Assembly: GCA_902756345.1 (NCBI GenBank)
Contig: CACVQR010000003.1
Location: 62,001 to 126,000, forward strand
Direction: 5' to 3'
DNA from: Fibrobacter succinogenes
GTDB lineage: Bacteria; Fibrobacterota; Fibrobacteria; Fibrobacterales; Fibrobacteraceae
Length of the DNA stretch: 64,000 nt
Made by a program: the position numbers and the translations under genes. Below the pieces are notes generated by a model, which was not told the DNA's origin, ran no database searches, and saw nothing but the letters and a program-made list of their open reading frames with translations. This document shows positions 24,981 to 33,752 of this stretch, piece after piece (the stretch's first letter is position 1; each line of letters begins with the position of its first letter).

Positions 24981-25181
24981 ATGTCTAAAGTAGTTTCAGC
25001 CATGGAAGTCCGCCAGAATTTTGGCTCGATGTTGAATCAGGTTTCGCTCAAGGACGAAGAAATCGTCATTGAACGCGCCGGTAAGCCCCTGGCTCGTCTT
25101 GTAAGCGTTGACGCTCCGACGGCAGGGCTCTTGGATTTTCGCGATATCGGTAAACTGCCGAACCAAATCTGGGAAGATTAG
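24981..25181 (+). CDS. Orphan Phd/YefM-type antitoxin
   Basis: A 66-residue protein of the Phd/YefM fold: start MSKVVSAMEVRQNFGSMLNQ, then EEIVIERAGKPLARLVSVD, the typical DNA-binding and dimerisation unit. The C-terminal toxin-binding tail is short. No toxin gene follows; instead the stop overlaps by 4 nt the stop of a convergent lipoprotein gene. TATTTTTA, one mismatch from the promoter box, lies 4 nt before the ATG. It may be a solitary regulator or the remnant of a lost toxin-antitoxin pair. Confidence 0.85.
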   Translation: MSKVVSAMEVRQNFGSMLNQVSLKDEEIVIERAGKPLARLVSVDAPTAGLLDFRDIGKLPNQIWED

Positions 25182-26896
25182 TCCGCTTTTGCAATAATCG
25201 TGATGGTAAGCGTGTCGCGCATAGAGGGGTCGGCAACGCTTTGGGCAATCAGTTCAGCCTTTTCTCCAATTCCGTCTTCGAGTGCAATCAAGTAATTCGA
25301 CGAAATTTCCTGCTCCTCATCGCAAGTTTCTGACTTGTAGTTACTGCTATTGTTCAGGTAGTCAAGCGTTTTGCAAGGCACGAACCAGGCAATGTCAGAA
25401 CCGATAACCTTCCAAGAAGTCTTGGAATGGGCGGTCATCGTAAAGTCAAAGTCTTCGAAGCGCATGGTGTCGCCTACGGCAAGAACCTTTTCTTTCAACG
25501 TGGCGTCTTTTTCGGAATCGTAGAACTTCATTTCTTTCAAGAGACCGGGTTGCTGGACCATGGTGTAGAGCTGCAGCACATAGCGCAGGCTGTCAGGAAT
25601 GCCCTGGTCAAGCGGGTCGGAATTCAAACGAAGATAATGCAGGTAATACGGGCCTTCGGGCATGTCTTCGTTCACAGTGAAGCTTCCGCCGTATGCACTA
25701 CTGATTGTTGCTTGCGATTTCTTTTTCTTGTCTAGAATTTCAATAGATACGTTCTGGAAGTTTTCGTCGTTGTAGTTCTGGATCCAGTGTTTGACGATTA
25801 CGGAATCACCCTTCTTGTAGTCGCCAATCCACACGAACTGTTCTTGACGCAAGTTGTATTTGTAAGTTCCGATGTCGTCTTTGGGACGAGTGCGTTCGTA
25901 AGCTTCGCCGGGGTACATGATTGAATCCGGATTCGAGAAGTATTCGCCCTGTTCCAGTTCGCGAGCCTTGGTAATGGTTTCGAAGAATGCGTACGGGCCG
26001 GTCCAAATGCTTGAGAAAGATTCGGGCTTGATCTTGATGGACCAGTTCACGGAATCGTTCGGTACCAGCATGGTGTCGAGATTCGTTTTCGAAGAACCGA
26101 GTTCCTTGTCGCCATCGGTAAGCTTGTAGAGAATGATATTTTCGCCAACGGTGGTGAGGTTTACGCTGTAGCCTTCACTAGCGGAGAATGCGATGGACAC
26201 TTCCTTGGGGGCGTTGTCAATCAAAAGAATGCCGCGCAAGGTGTCGTTCATCTTCATGGAAATCTTTTCGTCTTCGCCGGTGTACTTGTAGTAAGACGTG
26301 TCGACGAGTACTTTGAGTTTCATGCTGGACTCGTCGCTGAATTCGCCTTCGACTTCAAGGAAGTAGTGGCTGTCGTTAAAGGTAACGAAGGTGTTGGAAT
26401 CCCTGAAGGTGGCAGAAGAGTCTGCGCCAAAGCTAGGAATCAAGGAATTCCTGTAAACGGAGTCCTTGCGTGCAGCCGTCTTAGGGGCAGCCTTGATTGC
26501 CTGCAGGTAGTCGCCGTATTCGCTCTTGATGCGAATCTGTTCGCTCTCGATGTTTGATGTGCTTGCGAATACCTTGATGCGGCTTCCCTTAGGGAATTCG
26601 CCCAGGTACATCGGCAAAGTCGTTGCCATGCTGTCAAGGTAGATTTCGCTTTCGTCCATCTTGGAGGAATCGCCCTTGAACAGTTCCAGGTAAATGCGGA
26701 GCGTGTCGCCGAGATTGACTGTATCCTTGTAGTCAATGTCTGCGCGAGTGCTCAGGGAACTGCTCGACTTGAACGAAGGTACCGAGGAACTGGATTCTTC
26801 GTCTGAGGCAGAAGAACTGGAGTCGTCGCCGCATGCGGTCAAGGCGACGGTTATGAATAATGCTGCACTAAGGCTTGATAATTTCTTGAACTGCAT
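25178..26896 (-). CDS. Large lipoprotein with Ser-rich linker, unknown function
   Basis: A 572-residue predicted lipoprotein. The signal ends in the lipobox VALTACGDDSSSS; a Ser-rich linker (SSSSASDEESSSS and SSSSLS) joins it to about 500 residues of beta-rich sequence with repeated DSVNW, DTLRI and DTLTI strands that suggest Ig-like or jelly-roll modules. No catalytic motif was recognised. An AGGAG site precedes the ATG. It is 10 nt downstream of the secreted pectate-lyase-fold gene on the same strand, which suggests an operon and a joint role at the cell surface. Confidence 0.75.
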   Translation of the reverse strand: MQFKKLSSLSAALFITVALTACGDDSSSSASDEESSSSVPSFKSSSSLSTRADIDYKDTVNLGDTLRIYLELFKGDSSKMDESEIYLDSMATTLPMYLGEFPKGSRIKVFASTSNIESEQIRIKSEYGDYLQAIKAAPKTAARKDSVYRNSLIPSFGADSSATFRDSNTFVTFNDSHYFLEVEGEFSDESSMKLKVLVDTSYYKYTGEDEKISMKMNDTLRGILLIDNAPKEVSIAFSASEGYSVNLTTVGENIILYKLTDGDKELGSSKTNLDTMLVPNDSVNWSIKIKPESFSSIWTGPYAFFETITKARELEQGEYFSNPDSIMYPGEAYERTRPKDDIGTYKYNLRQEQFVWIGDYKKGDSVIVKHWIQNYNDENFQNVSIEILDKKKKSQATISSAYGGSFTVNEDMPEGPYYLHYLRLNSDPLDQGIPDSLRYVLQLYTMVQQPGLLKEMKFYDSEKDATLKEKVLAVGDTMRFEDFDFTMTAHSKTSWKVIGSDIAWFVPCKTLDYLNNSSNYKSETCDEEQEISSNYLIALEDGIGEKAELIAQSVADPSMRDTLTITIIAKAD

Positions 26897-26906
26897 TTGG
26901 TTTCTC

Positions 26907-29900
26907 CTAGTTCAGGATATAGAATTGCTGCTCGGCGGTGAATGCTTCACCAATCACGCGAAGAATGTACTTGCCGGTGGGGAAGGCCATAGCCTTAAAT
27001 TTGAAGTGAGTCTTCTTTTCGCCGGCGAGGTCGCGGGCGGCAACCGTTAGCATTCGCTTGCCGAATTCGTTCACGATTTCGATTTGCACGAATTGCGGGT
27101 AGCCGACGGTCAGGTCGAAGTCGCATTCCAAACTGTATATGTCGATGTTTACCTTGGTAAGCGTATAACCGCCGTCCATGGCTTCGCCGCCTACAGAGCG
27201 AGAGTTGTCGAAGTAGCCGACATAGAGCGATGGCGCGAATTCCTTGCCTGCGGCAGCGCTTGCCAAAACAGTTTCGCCCGGTTCTACAGCGGTCAAAATC
27301 AGAGTGTAAAGCTGAGAAGGATGCTTGCGCTTAAAGAATTCGGTGAAGGTCGGCGTGCGTAGGAATGCGCCGAGAGGAGCCTTCGGGTTAATGGTGATAA
27401 TGCCCAAGAAATCTGCGTACTTGGTGTCCACGCCGCCACCCGAGTTCTTACGGATATTGAACTGGCCGCCCTTTTGCTGCGGGAGGTTTGCCGGAGCGTT
27501 TTCCCAGGTGAGTTCGTAGTCAACCCAGTCAACGCCCAACTTCTGGTCGCCAAAGTTCATGTCTTTGCCTGTTTCCTTAAGGCCAAAGATGTTCAGCTGT
27601 ACGGGTTTCTTGATAGAATCCTTGTTGAATTCCAGCTTGAGTGCTGCATCAAACAACGGACCCGGCAATGCGGACAAGTCGAATCGCAGATAGATCTTTC
27701 CAGCGTTTCCGGTCGTCACGTTTGCAACATGCAATTCGTGGTCGGAGTTGTGCGGGCTGAAGTTGTCGAATTCCGAAATCCAGGTGGCGGCACCCTTACC
27801 GCTCGGGAATCCGTCGCCGGTGTTGTCGAGCGTGGTGTAGTGCAAGTCGAACACGTAAACCTTACCGGTGTCAGAGCCCGTCTGGTATCCGTCGTCGGCG
27901 GAAAAGATGATGTTGTAGCGGCCGCTTGCCGTAAATGAAACGTCGGTCTCGTAAGCCATGCTGTCCGAGAACACGACCTTTCCGGGGCCAAGTCCCTTCG
28001 TCCAGCGTACGGGGTCTTCGCAAAGACCGTCGCCACGACCGTCATCGACCACGGAACCCTTCATTCTTAGGAGATTCGGCTGCACAATCACCATTTCGTC
28101 GGGAATGAACGCCTGTGGTTTTTCGTTTGCGCCAAGTTTCGGAGCGTAACCCGTAAACAGCGGAATCATTACGCCGCCGTTGGGAGTGTGCTTCAGGTCT
28201 TTCCCGTACAGCGACTTGATTTTGGATCCCTTTCTGGATTCTTCGACAATGGTGGGGTAGGCGTTTCCGCGGGTAAGCGTTTCACGGAGGCCCGTCACCG
28301 AAAGTCCGGAGTTGTCGTTAATGAACATCGGGCGGTCTTTTGCCTTGTCGCTTGCAACGATTTCGACACCGATGAGTTCGGCATGAGCCTTGTTGAAGTT
28401 CTGGAGAATGGTGTTGCCCTTCTTGGCGGTAAGGCCGAGAATCCAAATAGAACCGCCGTTATTGGTAATCTTCGGACCCTTCGTGTCGCCAATCAAGGCG
28501 ACCTGGCGTCCCCACAGCTTCTGGTAGTTCAGTTGGAGGGTTCCAAGCGTCACGTCTTCGAGGTAAATGTCTCCGCCGCCGACTTCGGCAGTTTCGAGCG
28601 AACGCACCATCATGTTTTTCAATAGCAGGTTGCGCTTTGCCTTCAAGATAATTCCGCTACCGAATTCCGAGAAACGTTCAATCGTGAGTTCGTTGAATGC
28701 TCCGGCTTCAATAATGAACTTGCCTTTACCGTCAATGCGGCCTTCGATACCGATAATCTGGCGAATGCGGTTGCGAATGTAGATGTCGCGGTTGATCGTC
28801 CAGCGGCCTCCCGGCGGGAAGTACAGCGTTTCGGCACCGTCATCAATAGCGTCTTGAATTGCCTTCGAGTCGTCGGATCCCGTGTTCGATTTTCCGCCGT
28901 AGTCGCCGGCAATGGTAATCCAGTTGTCGGGCTTCTGTTCCGGGAATGCCGGAGTTTCTGCAACGGCTAAGCGCATCGACTGCTTGGGGCTGTGGCAAAG
29001 CTGCTTGGTCTCTTGTGTCGAGAATTCAATGATTTCGCCCTGGATCATTTCCTCGTTGTAGCCTTTCTTCTTGGAATTGATCATGGTCTTGTAGCGCGAA
29101 ACCTTCATGGATCTAGCAAACAGGTGGCTTTCGTTCAAAATGGCTGTAGTGGGCTTGACTTTTTTATTGCCGTTGTCGAATTCAAGCAGACCGTCAAGCA
29201 AACTCATGATGGCAAAATCGCCGTGATTGTAAACAGCAGGAACGCTACCCTTGAATCTCAGGGCGCGAACAGCAAGGTTCATGTTGTCGTTTTCAAGGCC
29301 GTATTTTCTCTGGCCGCCCATGGTTACATGTTCGAGCGTTGCCGTTCCCGTTTCGCCCTTGGCGTAAATGCCGATGTTAAAGCCGTTGATTTCGACATTC
29401 TTGATTAAAAGCGGACCAATACCTTCGGTAAAGCCGAGGTCAATGCCGTACACACCCAGGGAGTCGCCGGAATGGATCTTGACATTGTGGATTGTACCTT
29501 GGTTCGATGCGTTAAATTGGATGCCGATTGCGCCCGGGTTTCCTTTACCGGTACGGATAGTCATGTCGCGGACGGCATTTCTGTACTTGGGGCCGGGCCC
29601 TTCGCCTGTGAAAATGACTGCTTTGGGAAATTCAGGGTTGTCGAAACCGTAGGTGTTGTCTGCAAGTTGCAGAATTGTCCCGCCAATGCTTTGACCTTGC
29701 AAAATAGTACGTCGGCTCGAGGATTCCGGTTTTTTGGTAACAGGCCAAGTCAATCCATCGGTAATCTTGTAGATGCCGTGGGGTAAATAAATAATATAGT
29801 CGCCATCGGGATGGTCGTTCAACGCCCTCTGAATAGCTTCGGTGTCATCGGTTTTGCCGTCACCCTTAGCGTAGTATGGGTCTTTTGTGACATTAATAAT

Positions 29901-29981
29901 CTTGGACGCCATGGGGAATTCCACCTGGGCGCACACAGAAACTGCAAAAAAGACAATAAAAAAGAATAGGGTCCTGTACAT
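26907..29981 (-). CDS. Secreted pectate-lyase-fold (GH55-like) protein with DNRLRE-like and sorting domains
   Basis: A 1024-residue secreted protein. A signal peptide (residues 1-18) is followed by two Pectate_lyase_3-type modules, each opened by a DGKTDDTEAIQRAL-like motif (second copy SDDSKAIQDAI with TLYFPPGGRW), as in GH55 glucanases and phage-type lyases. Around residues 740-890 a DNRLRE-like beta domain is seen (KIYLRFDLSALP, VDYELTWENAPAN). The C-terminus (GKRMLTVAARDLAGEKKTHF to the end) resembles a Por/T9SS type A sorting domain. The substrate is not predictable, but a plant-wall or beta-glucan polysaccharide is plausible in this lineage. Confidence 0.78.
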   Translation of the reverse strand: MYRTLFFFIVFFAVSVCAQVEFPMASKIINVTKDPYYAKGDGKTDDTEAIQRALNDHPDGDYIIYLPHGIYKITDGLTWPVTKKPESSSRRTILQGQSIGGTILQLADNTYGFDNPEFPKAVIFTGEGPGPKYRNAVRDMTIRTGKGNPGAIGIQFNASNQGTIHNVKIHSGDSLGVYGIDLGFTEGIGPLLIKNVEINGFNIGIYAKGETGTATLEHVTMGGQRKYGLENDNMNLAVRALRFKGSVPAVYNHGDFAIMSLLDGLLEFDNGNKKVKPTTAILNESHLFARSMKVSRYKTMINSKKKGYNEEMIQGEIIEFSTQETKQLCHSPKQSMRLAVAETPAFPEQKPDNWITIAGDYGGKSNTGSDDSKAIQDAIDDGAETLYFPPGGRWTINRDIYIRNRIRQIIGIEGRIDGKGKFIIEAGAFNELTIERFSEFGSGIILKAKRNLLLKNMMVRSLETAEVGGGDIYLEDVTLGTLQLNYQKLWGRQVALIGDTKGPKITNNGGSIWILGLTAKKGNTILQNFNKAHAELIGVEIVASDKAKDRPMFINDNSGLSVTGLRETLTRGNAYPTIVEESRKGSKIKSLYGKDLKHTPNGGVMIPLFTGYAPKLGANEKPQAFIPDEMVIVQPNLLRMKGSVVDDGRGDGLCEDPVRWTKGLGPGKVVFSDSMAYETDVSFTASGRYNIIFSADDGYQTGSDTGKVYVFDLHYTTLDNTGDGFPSGKGAATWISEFDNFSPHNSDHELHVANVTTGNAGKIYLRFDLSALPGPLFDAALKLEFNKDSIKKPVQLNIFGLKETGKDMNFGDQKLGVDWVDYELTWENAPANLPQQKGGQFNIRKNSGGGVDTKYADFLGIITINPKAPLGAFLRTPTFTEFFKRKHPSQLYTLILTAVEPGETVLASAAAGKEFAPSLYVGYFDNSRSVGGEAMDGGYTLTKVNIDIYSLECDFDLTVGYPQFVQIEIVNEFGKRMLTVAARDLAGEKKTHFKFKAMAFPTGKYILRVIGEAFTAEQQFYILN

Positions 29982-30011
29982 ACTAACCTCATGTATAAAT
30001 ATAATTACAAT

Positions 30012-30117
30012 TTCCGAAATCGGAATTCGGAAATGAGAAAAATTTGCTATGAATAAACTCGAAAATGTCTATTATGAGATCAAAAACTCCGAAATCATAA
30101 CTCTGAAATCAGAATTT
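30012..30117. repeat. Heptad repeat family C, inverted arms
   Basis: Left arm TTCCGAAATCGGAATTCGGA (30012 onward); right arm ACTCCGAAATCATAACTCTG running to 30117, where its last bases form the TAA stop of endonuclease I on the minus strand. The centre is AT-rich without a gene. Confidence 0.7.
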
Positions 30118-30838
30118 ACTTGCATTTTTCGTACACAAAGGGGTTGTGGTCGCCCTGCACCTTGAAAATACGGCGGTCCCGTTCGCATTCTTTGTCTGTA
30201 ACGGGGTACATCTTGTCCCAGGCTTCAAATAGTTTCCGGTCTTGTTTGGACAAATTAACGCCGTAGGTCTTTTCCATGTAAAGGCTTGCTCGGGCGATAA
30301 TTCCGCGGGCTTCTTCGCGTGGCTGAGCTTTTTTTAGTTTGAAATCTACGATGGTCTTGCAGCCGCCATACATGGGCTCGGGGTCGTTTGTCCACTGGCT
30401 GTACATAAAGTTGTTGCGGTCTCCGTTGACTTCGCCAATGGCGGGGTACAGGTTGTGCATGTCGCCTTCCATAATCTTGAAGGTCGTGTCGTTGGCGCTA
30501 CAGTTCTTGCGGCCTCCGTCGCGCCAGCAGGGGAGGTGCTGGCCCATGTTGTGGGCGGTGACCATGTGTTCCCACTCGATGCGTTCGGCGCGCTTAAAGC
30601 TCTTGCGGTTTGGATTTTCGCGCGGCTTGAAGTTACAGCTTGAAAAGTCGACGTTCTTCTTGTCGTCGTATCGGCATCCGCAGTAAAGGGTTTCTTGCAG
30701 TTCGCCGTAGTACACGCGCCTTAGCTGCTTGCTCGCGTCGCGGTAGTTGTAATGCTGCGGGGCGGCTGTAGGGTCTACGCGCGACCATGCGATAGCGATA
30801 AAAACCGCCAGAAGCAGTATTATTCCAAAACTTTTCAT
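30116..30838 (-). CDS. Secreted endonuclease I (EndA/Dns-type)
   Basis: A 240-residue secreted nuclease: signal peptide MKSFGIILLLAVFIAIAWS, then the endonuclease I signature RIEWEHMVTAHNMG (catalytic His in WEH), the metal-site region GDMHNLYPAIGEVNGDRNN and the conserved YGGC. Several Cys pairs suggest disulfides outside the cytoplasm. Such enzymes degrade extracellular DNA for nutrients or phosphate. It stands alone, with repeats on both sides and a near-match box TATATTTC upstream. Confidence 0.9.
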   Translation of the reverse strand: MKSFGIILLLAVFIAIAWSRVDPTAAPQHYNYRDASKQLRRVYYGELQETLYCGCRYDDKKNVDFSSCNFKPRENPNRKSFKRAERIEWEHMVTAHNMGQHLPCWRDGGRKNCSANDTTFKIMEGDMHNLYPAIGEVNGDRNNFMYSQWTNDPEPMYGGCKTIVDFKLKKAQPREEARGIIARASLYMEKTYGVNLSKQDRKLFEAWDKMYPVTDKECERDRRIFKVQGDHNPFVYEKCK

Positions 30839-30879
30839 ATAAAAACCGTGTAGTAACGAAAAGAAATATAGATAACTAT

Positions 30880-30981
30880 TCTAATGTGTAATGTGAGGTG
30901 TGAAATGAATTGTAGACAGTAGGAAGTTGACCGTTGGCAGTGGTTTTGCCATTACACATTACACATTACACATTACACATT
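30880..30981. repeat. Nested heptad repeats: family A inside family B inverted arms
   Basis: The left B arm (TAATGTGTAATGTGAGGTGT, from about 30883) and right B arm (four perfect ATTACAC units, 30951-30980) are inverted and enclose a family A segment TGTAGACAGTAGGAAGTTGA at 30911-30938. It lies between divergent genes and touches the folC promoter box, so it is not merely a 3' element. Confidence 0.8.
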
Positions 30982-30984
30982 TTT

Positions 30985-30992
30985 TAAATTTG
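30985..30992 (+). promoter_or_regulatory. TAnnTTTG promoter box of folC
   Basis: TAAATTTG, 4 nt before the ATG at 30997. The preceding bases are the right arm of a family B repeat, so any upstream promoter element would lie inside the repeat. Confidence 0.6.
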
Positions 30993-30996
30993 GCAC

Positions 30997-32292
30997 ATGC
31001 AATCACCTGGTATGGATTATTTGAATTCTCGGCTCATGTTCGGTATGGTTCCGGGGCTTGAATCGACTCGAAAACTTTGCAACGCTCTCGGAAATCCTGA
31101 ACGCTCTTTCAAGACCATCCATATCGTCGGTACTAACGGCAAGGGCTCTACTAGCTACTACCTCGCAGGCATCTTGCAGGCCCATGGCTTTAAAACGGGG
31201 CTTTTTACGAGCCCGCATCTGGTAAGCCTTCGCGAGCGCATTCGTGTAAACGACATTCCCATTAGCGATGCGGATTTGGACCGCTTGCTTCTCCAGGTGA
31301 AGGCTGCCGCCGAGCAGCTACAGGTGGAGCCGACCTTCTTTGAAGTCTTGACGCTCGTCTCGTTCCTTTATTATGCCGAACAAGGTGTCGATGTGGTTTC
31401 GATGGAAGCGGGCATGGGTGGCCGCTTGGACAGCACGGCGGTTGCATGCGGCAACATCGTGGTGCTCACGAGTATCGGACTTGAACACACCGAAGTTCTG
31501 GGCCCCACCGAAAGCGCCATTCTTAAAGAAAAGATGGCTGTTGTCGAAGCGGACCATCGCCGCAATAAGACTTTTGTCGTTGGAGGCCTTTCCGAAGAAT
31601 TGTTGGCCGAAGCCCGTGCTTATGCAGGCGAACTTGGTGCAGAATGTTTCGTTCCTGCGATTCGGACCGACATCAAACTCCCGAATCTGGGCCACCATTA
31701 CATTGAAAACGCAAGCCTTTCTTTGGCTGCCGCCGAAAGCTTTGTTTACAGTGCGGGTCGCGTTTTTGACGATTCTCTCGCCTTAAAAACGCTTGAAACC
31801 CGTTCCTGGGCTGGCCGCATGCAGCAGCTGACCGATAAAAATGGGGTGGTTCGCTACATTTTGGATGGGGCGCATAATTCTCATGCGGTGCGCCGCTTGG
31901 TCGAAACCTTGGCGGAATATTACCCCGGTACCAAGTTCCACTGCGTTTTCGGAGCCCTTAAAGATAAAGATGTGGGCGAAATGCTCAAGTTGATGGCTCC
32001 ATTTGTAAGTCACTGGCATATAACCAAGACTCCTTACCCGCGTTTCCGCGAACTGGACGATTTGCGCTCGGAACTCTCGAATTTGGGCTTGAAAGTTGCT
32101 AGCGAAGGCGTACTCAGCCGAAAATTTTTGGACCAAGTTGCCGAGATTGCCTCTGCAGATAACGAAAATATTCCTGTTTTAGTGACCGGCAGCCTCTATA
32201 TGATCGGTGAAACGGTGCAGGCCCTCAAGGACGATTTTGACGGTTTGGCTTTTTTCCGTGGCCTTGAACCCTCGACAAACGAACACCGCTAA
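30997..32292 (+). CDS. folC: Folylpolyglutamate synthase / dihydrofolate synthase
   Basis: A 431-residue Mur-ligase-like enzyme adding glutamate to folates. Walker A is VGTNGKGSTSYYLAGIL; FTSPHLVSLRERIRVN and MEAGMGGRLDSTAV are the family hallmarks, and DGAHNSHAV marks the C-terminal domain. Length is normal. The start is 4 nt after TAAATTTG with no ribosome-binding site, suggesting a leaderless mRNA. A TAAATTTG sequence also overlaps its stop codon (32290-32297), far upstream of the ATPase operon; whether it is used is unknown. Confidence 0.94.
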   Translation: MQSPGMDYLNSRLMFGMVPGLESTRKLCNALGNPERSFKTIHIVGTNGKGSTSYYLAGILQAHGFKTGLFTSPHLVSLRERIRVNDIPISDADLDRLLLQVKAAAEQLQVEPTFFEVLTLVSFLYYAEQGVDVVSMEAGMGGRLDSTAVACGNIVVLTSIGLEHTEVLGPTESAILKEKMAVVEADHRRNKTFVVGGLSEELLAEARAYAGELGAECFVPAIRTDIKLPNLGHHYIENASLSLAAAESFVYSAGRVFDDSLALKTLETRSWAGRMQQLTDKNGVVRYILDGAHNSHAVRRLVETLAEYYPGTKFHCVFGALKDKDVGEMLKLMAPFVSHWHITKTPYPRFRELDDLRSELSNLGLKVASEGVLSRKFLDQVAEIASADNENIPVLVTGSLYMIGETVQALKDDFDGLAFFRGLEPSTNEHR

Positions 32293-32562
32293 ATTTGCGT
32301 AGAAAACAAATTCTGTAAACTGTTTTGGCTCCAAAGCAAATCCTGTAAATCCAAAAAATTTTCTTGTAAACTTTAGTTTTCGTAAATTTTGCGTTTTTAT
32401 CGCCAAAAACGTGGTTTTTATCCATTATTTCAAAAAATTTGCCGTTTTTTTCGACTTTTTGTCAAAATTACTTGTATATTACTATCGAAATTTTTCCGAA
32501 AAGGGCTATTCGGGCGTTTTTTGCCTGTTGGTTTCGTCGGATTAGTATTGGAGATGATATAT

Positions 32563-33165
32563 ATGGCAGAAGACTTGCAATACCTTATGGAACGCATCCA
32601 GAAAGATGCTGTCGATAAAGCAGAAAACGAGGCGGCGGCTATCATTGCCAAGGCCAAGGAAAAGGCGGCCGATATCGTGAAGGCTGCCGAGGCCGAAGCG
32701 TCCGCCCGTCTGGAAAAGGCCGACAAGGACGCCGAAGCGTTCACGGAACGTAGCGAACGCACTCTTGAACAGTCCGCCCGCGACCTTTTGCTTTCGGTAG
32801 GCAAGAATCTCGAAAAGATGATTATGGACCTGTTGAACCTCGAGGTGGAGAAGTCCTTGGACGAATCTACGGTCAAGGCCATGCTCTTGGCAGTCGCCAA
32901 GTCCTATACCTCCGACATCGAGGTGGATTTCTCCGATGCCGACGCCCGTAAGCTCAGCTCCTTTGTGATGGGCGAGTTCAAGAAGCAGCTTTCCGCCGGC
33001 GTGAAGGTCGAAAGCGACAAGGGCGTCAAGTTCGGCTTCCGCATCAAGCTCGATGGCGGCAAGGTCACCCACGAATTTACAGAAGCAGCAATGGCCGACG
33101 CTCTTTCGGCCCTGCTCCGTCCGCAACTTGCCAGAGTGGTAAACGCTGCCGCACAGGCGAAGTAA
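32563..33165 (+). CDS. atpE: V-type ATP synthase subunit E (stalk)
   Basis: A 200-residue peripheral-stalk subunit, first gene of the operon. The N-terminal 100 residues form an Ala/Glu/Lys-rich helix (NEAAAIIAKAKEKAADIVKA), the C-terminal part a globular domain. The ATG at 32563 has GGAG 9 nt upstream; the open frame to 32389 is not used. The 270-nt upstream gap is AT-rich, with four GTAAA-centred repeats at 32315-32386 and a long T-rich leader, but no definite promoter was found. Confidence 0.85.
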   Translation: MAEDLQYLMERIQKDAVDKAENEAAAIIAKAKEKAADIVKAAEAEASARLEKADKDAEAFTERSERTLEQSARDLLLSVGKNLEKMIMDLLNLEVEKSLDESTVKAMLLAVAKSYTSDIEVDFSDADARKLSSFVMGEFKKQLSAGVKVESDKGVKFGFRIKLDGGKVTHEFTEAAMADALSALLRPQLARVVNAAAQAK

Positions 33166-33177
33166 CGCGGGTACTTG

Positions 33178-33735
33178 ATGAGCAGTCCTTCTTACTTGAT
33201 GGCATCTCTTCCGATGATTGAGTTCGGCGATCCGGCCCCGCTCAGTATGGAAGATTTTCGCCACCGCTGCATCGGCGTGCTGTCCGAGCCGGAACTTGCG
33301 GCTCTGGACGCGCTTTTGGATGACGGTGAATGCGAAGAGTGCGATGACGAGTTCGTGCGCGCCTACAAGGCCCACGAAATCCAGATGAAGAACGTTTCGG
33401 GTAGGCTCCGTGCAAGCGCATGGGGGCCCGATATCCGTTTTACGGAAAAGTCCTTCCCGGGTTACGATGTCGCCTTTGCCAAGATGATTCAAGATGCGTT
33501 TGCCAAGTCGAATCCTATGGAAAAAGAGCAGGATATCGACAAGGCCCGTTTCTGGCTTGTGGACTCGCTCGCGGGAGTGGGCGAGGGTACCGTCAAGCAT
33601 GTTTACGCTTATGCGATCAAACTGAAGATTTGTGAACGTTGGGCGCGCCTCTCCGAACAAGCGGGCGACGCTGCCGTGTTGAATGTTATTAATGCAAACG
33701 ATCCTGCATACGCCCCTGCGGCGGCACAGGAATGA
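33178..33735 (+). CDS. DUF2764 protein of the V-type ATPase operon
   Basis: About 185 residues beginning MSSPSYLMASLPMIEFG, matching the DUF2764 family found between E and A genes in bacterial V-type ATPase operons of Bacteroidota, Chlamydiota and spirochaetes. It probably occupies the role of subunit C or another central-stalk part, as no separate C or F gene is present. The start is ATG 33178. Its stop lies before the ribosome-binding GGAGG of subunit A. Confidence 0.8.
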   Translation: MSSPSYLMASLPMIEFGDPAPLSMEDFRHRCIGVLSEPELAALDALLDDGECEECDDEFVRAYKAHEIQMKNVSGRLRASAWGPDIRFTEKSFPGYDVAFAKMIQDAFAKSNPMEKEQDIDKARFWLVDSLAGVGEGTVKHVYAYAIKLKICERWARLSEQAGDAAVLNVINANDPAYAPAAAQE

Positions 33736-33752
33736 CCGGAGGTCCATTTTCA

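Noticed and set aside
32290-32297. TAAATTTG over the folC stop as the promoter of the V-ATPase operon
   Set aside because: It is an exact match, but it would leave a leader of more than 260 nt, unlike the other boxes, and could be chance.
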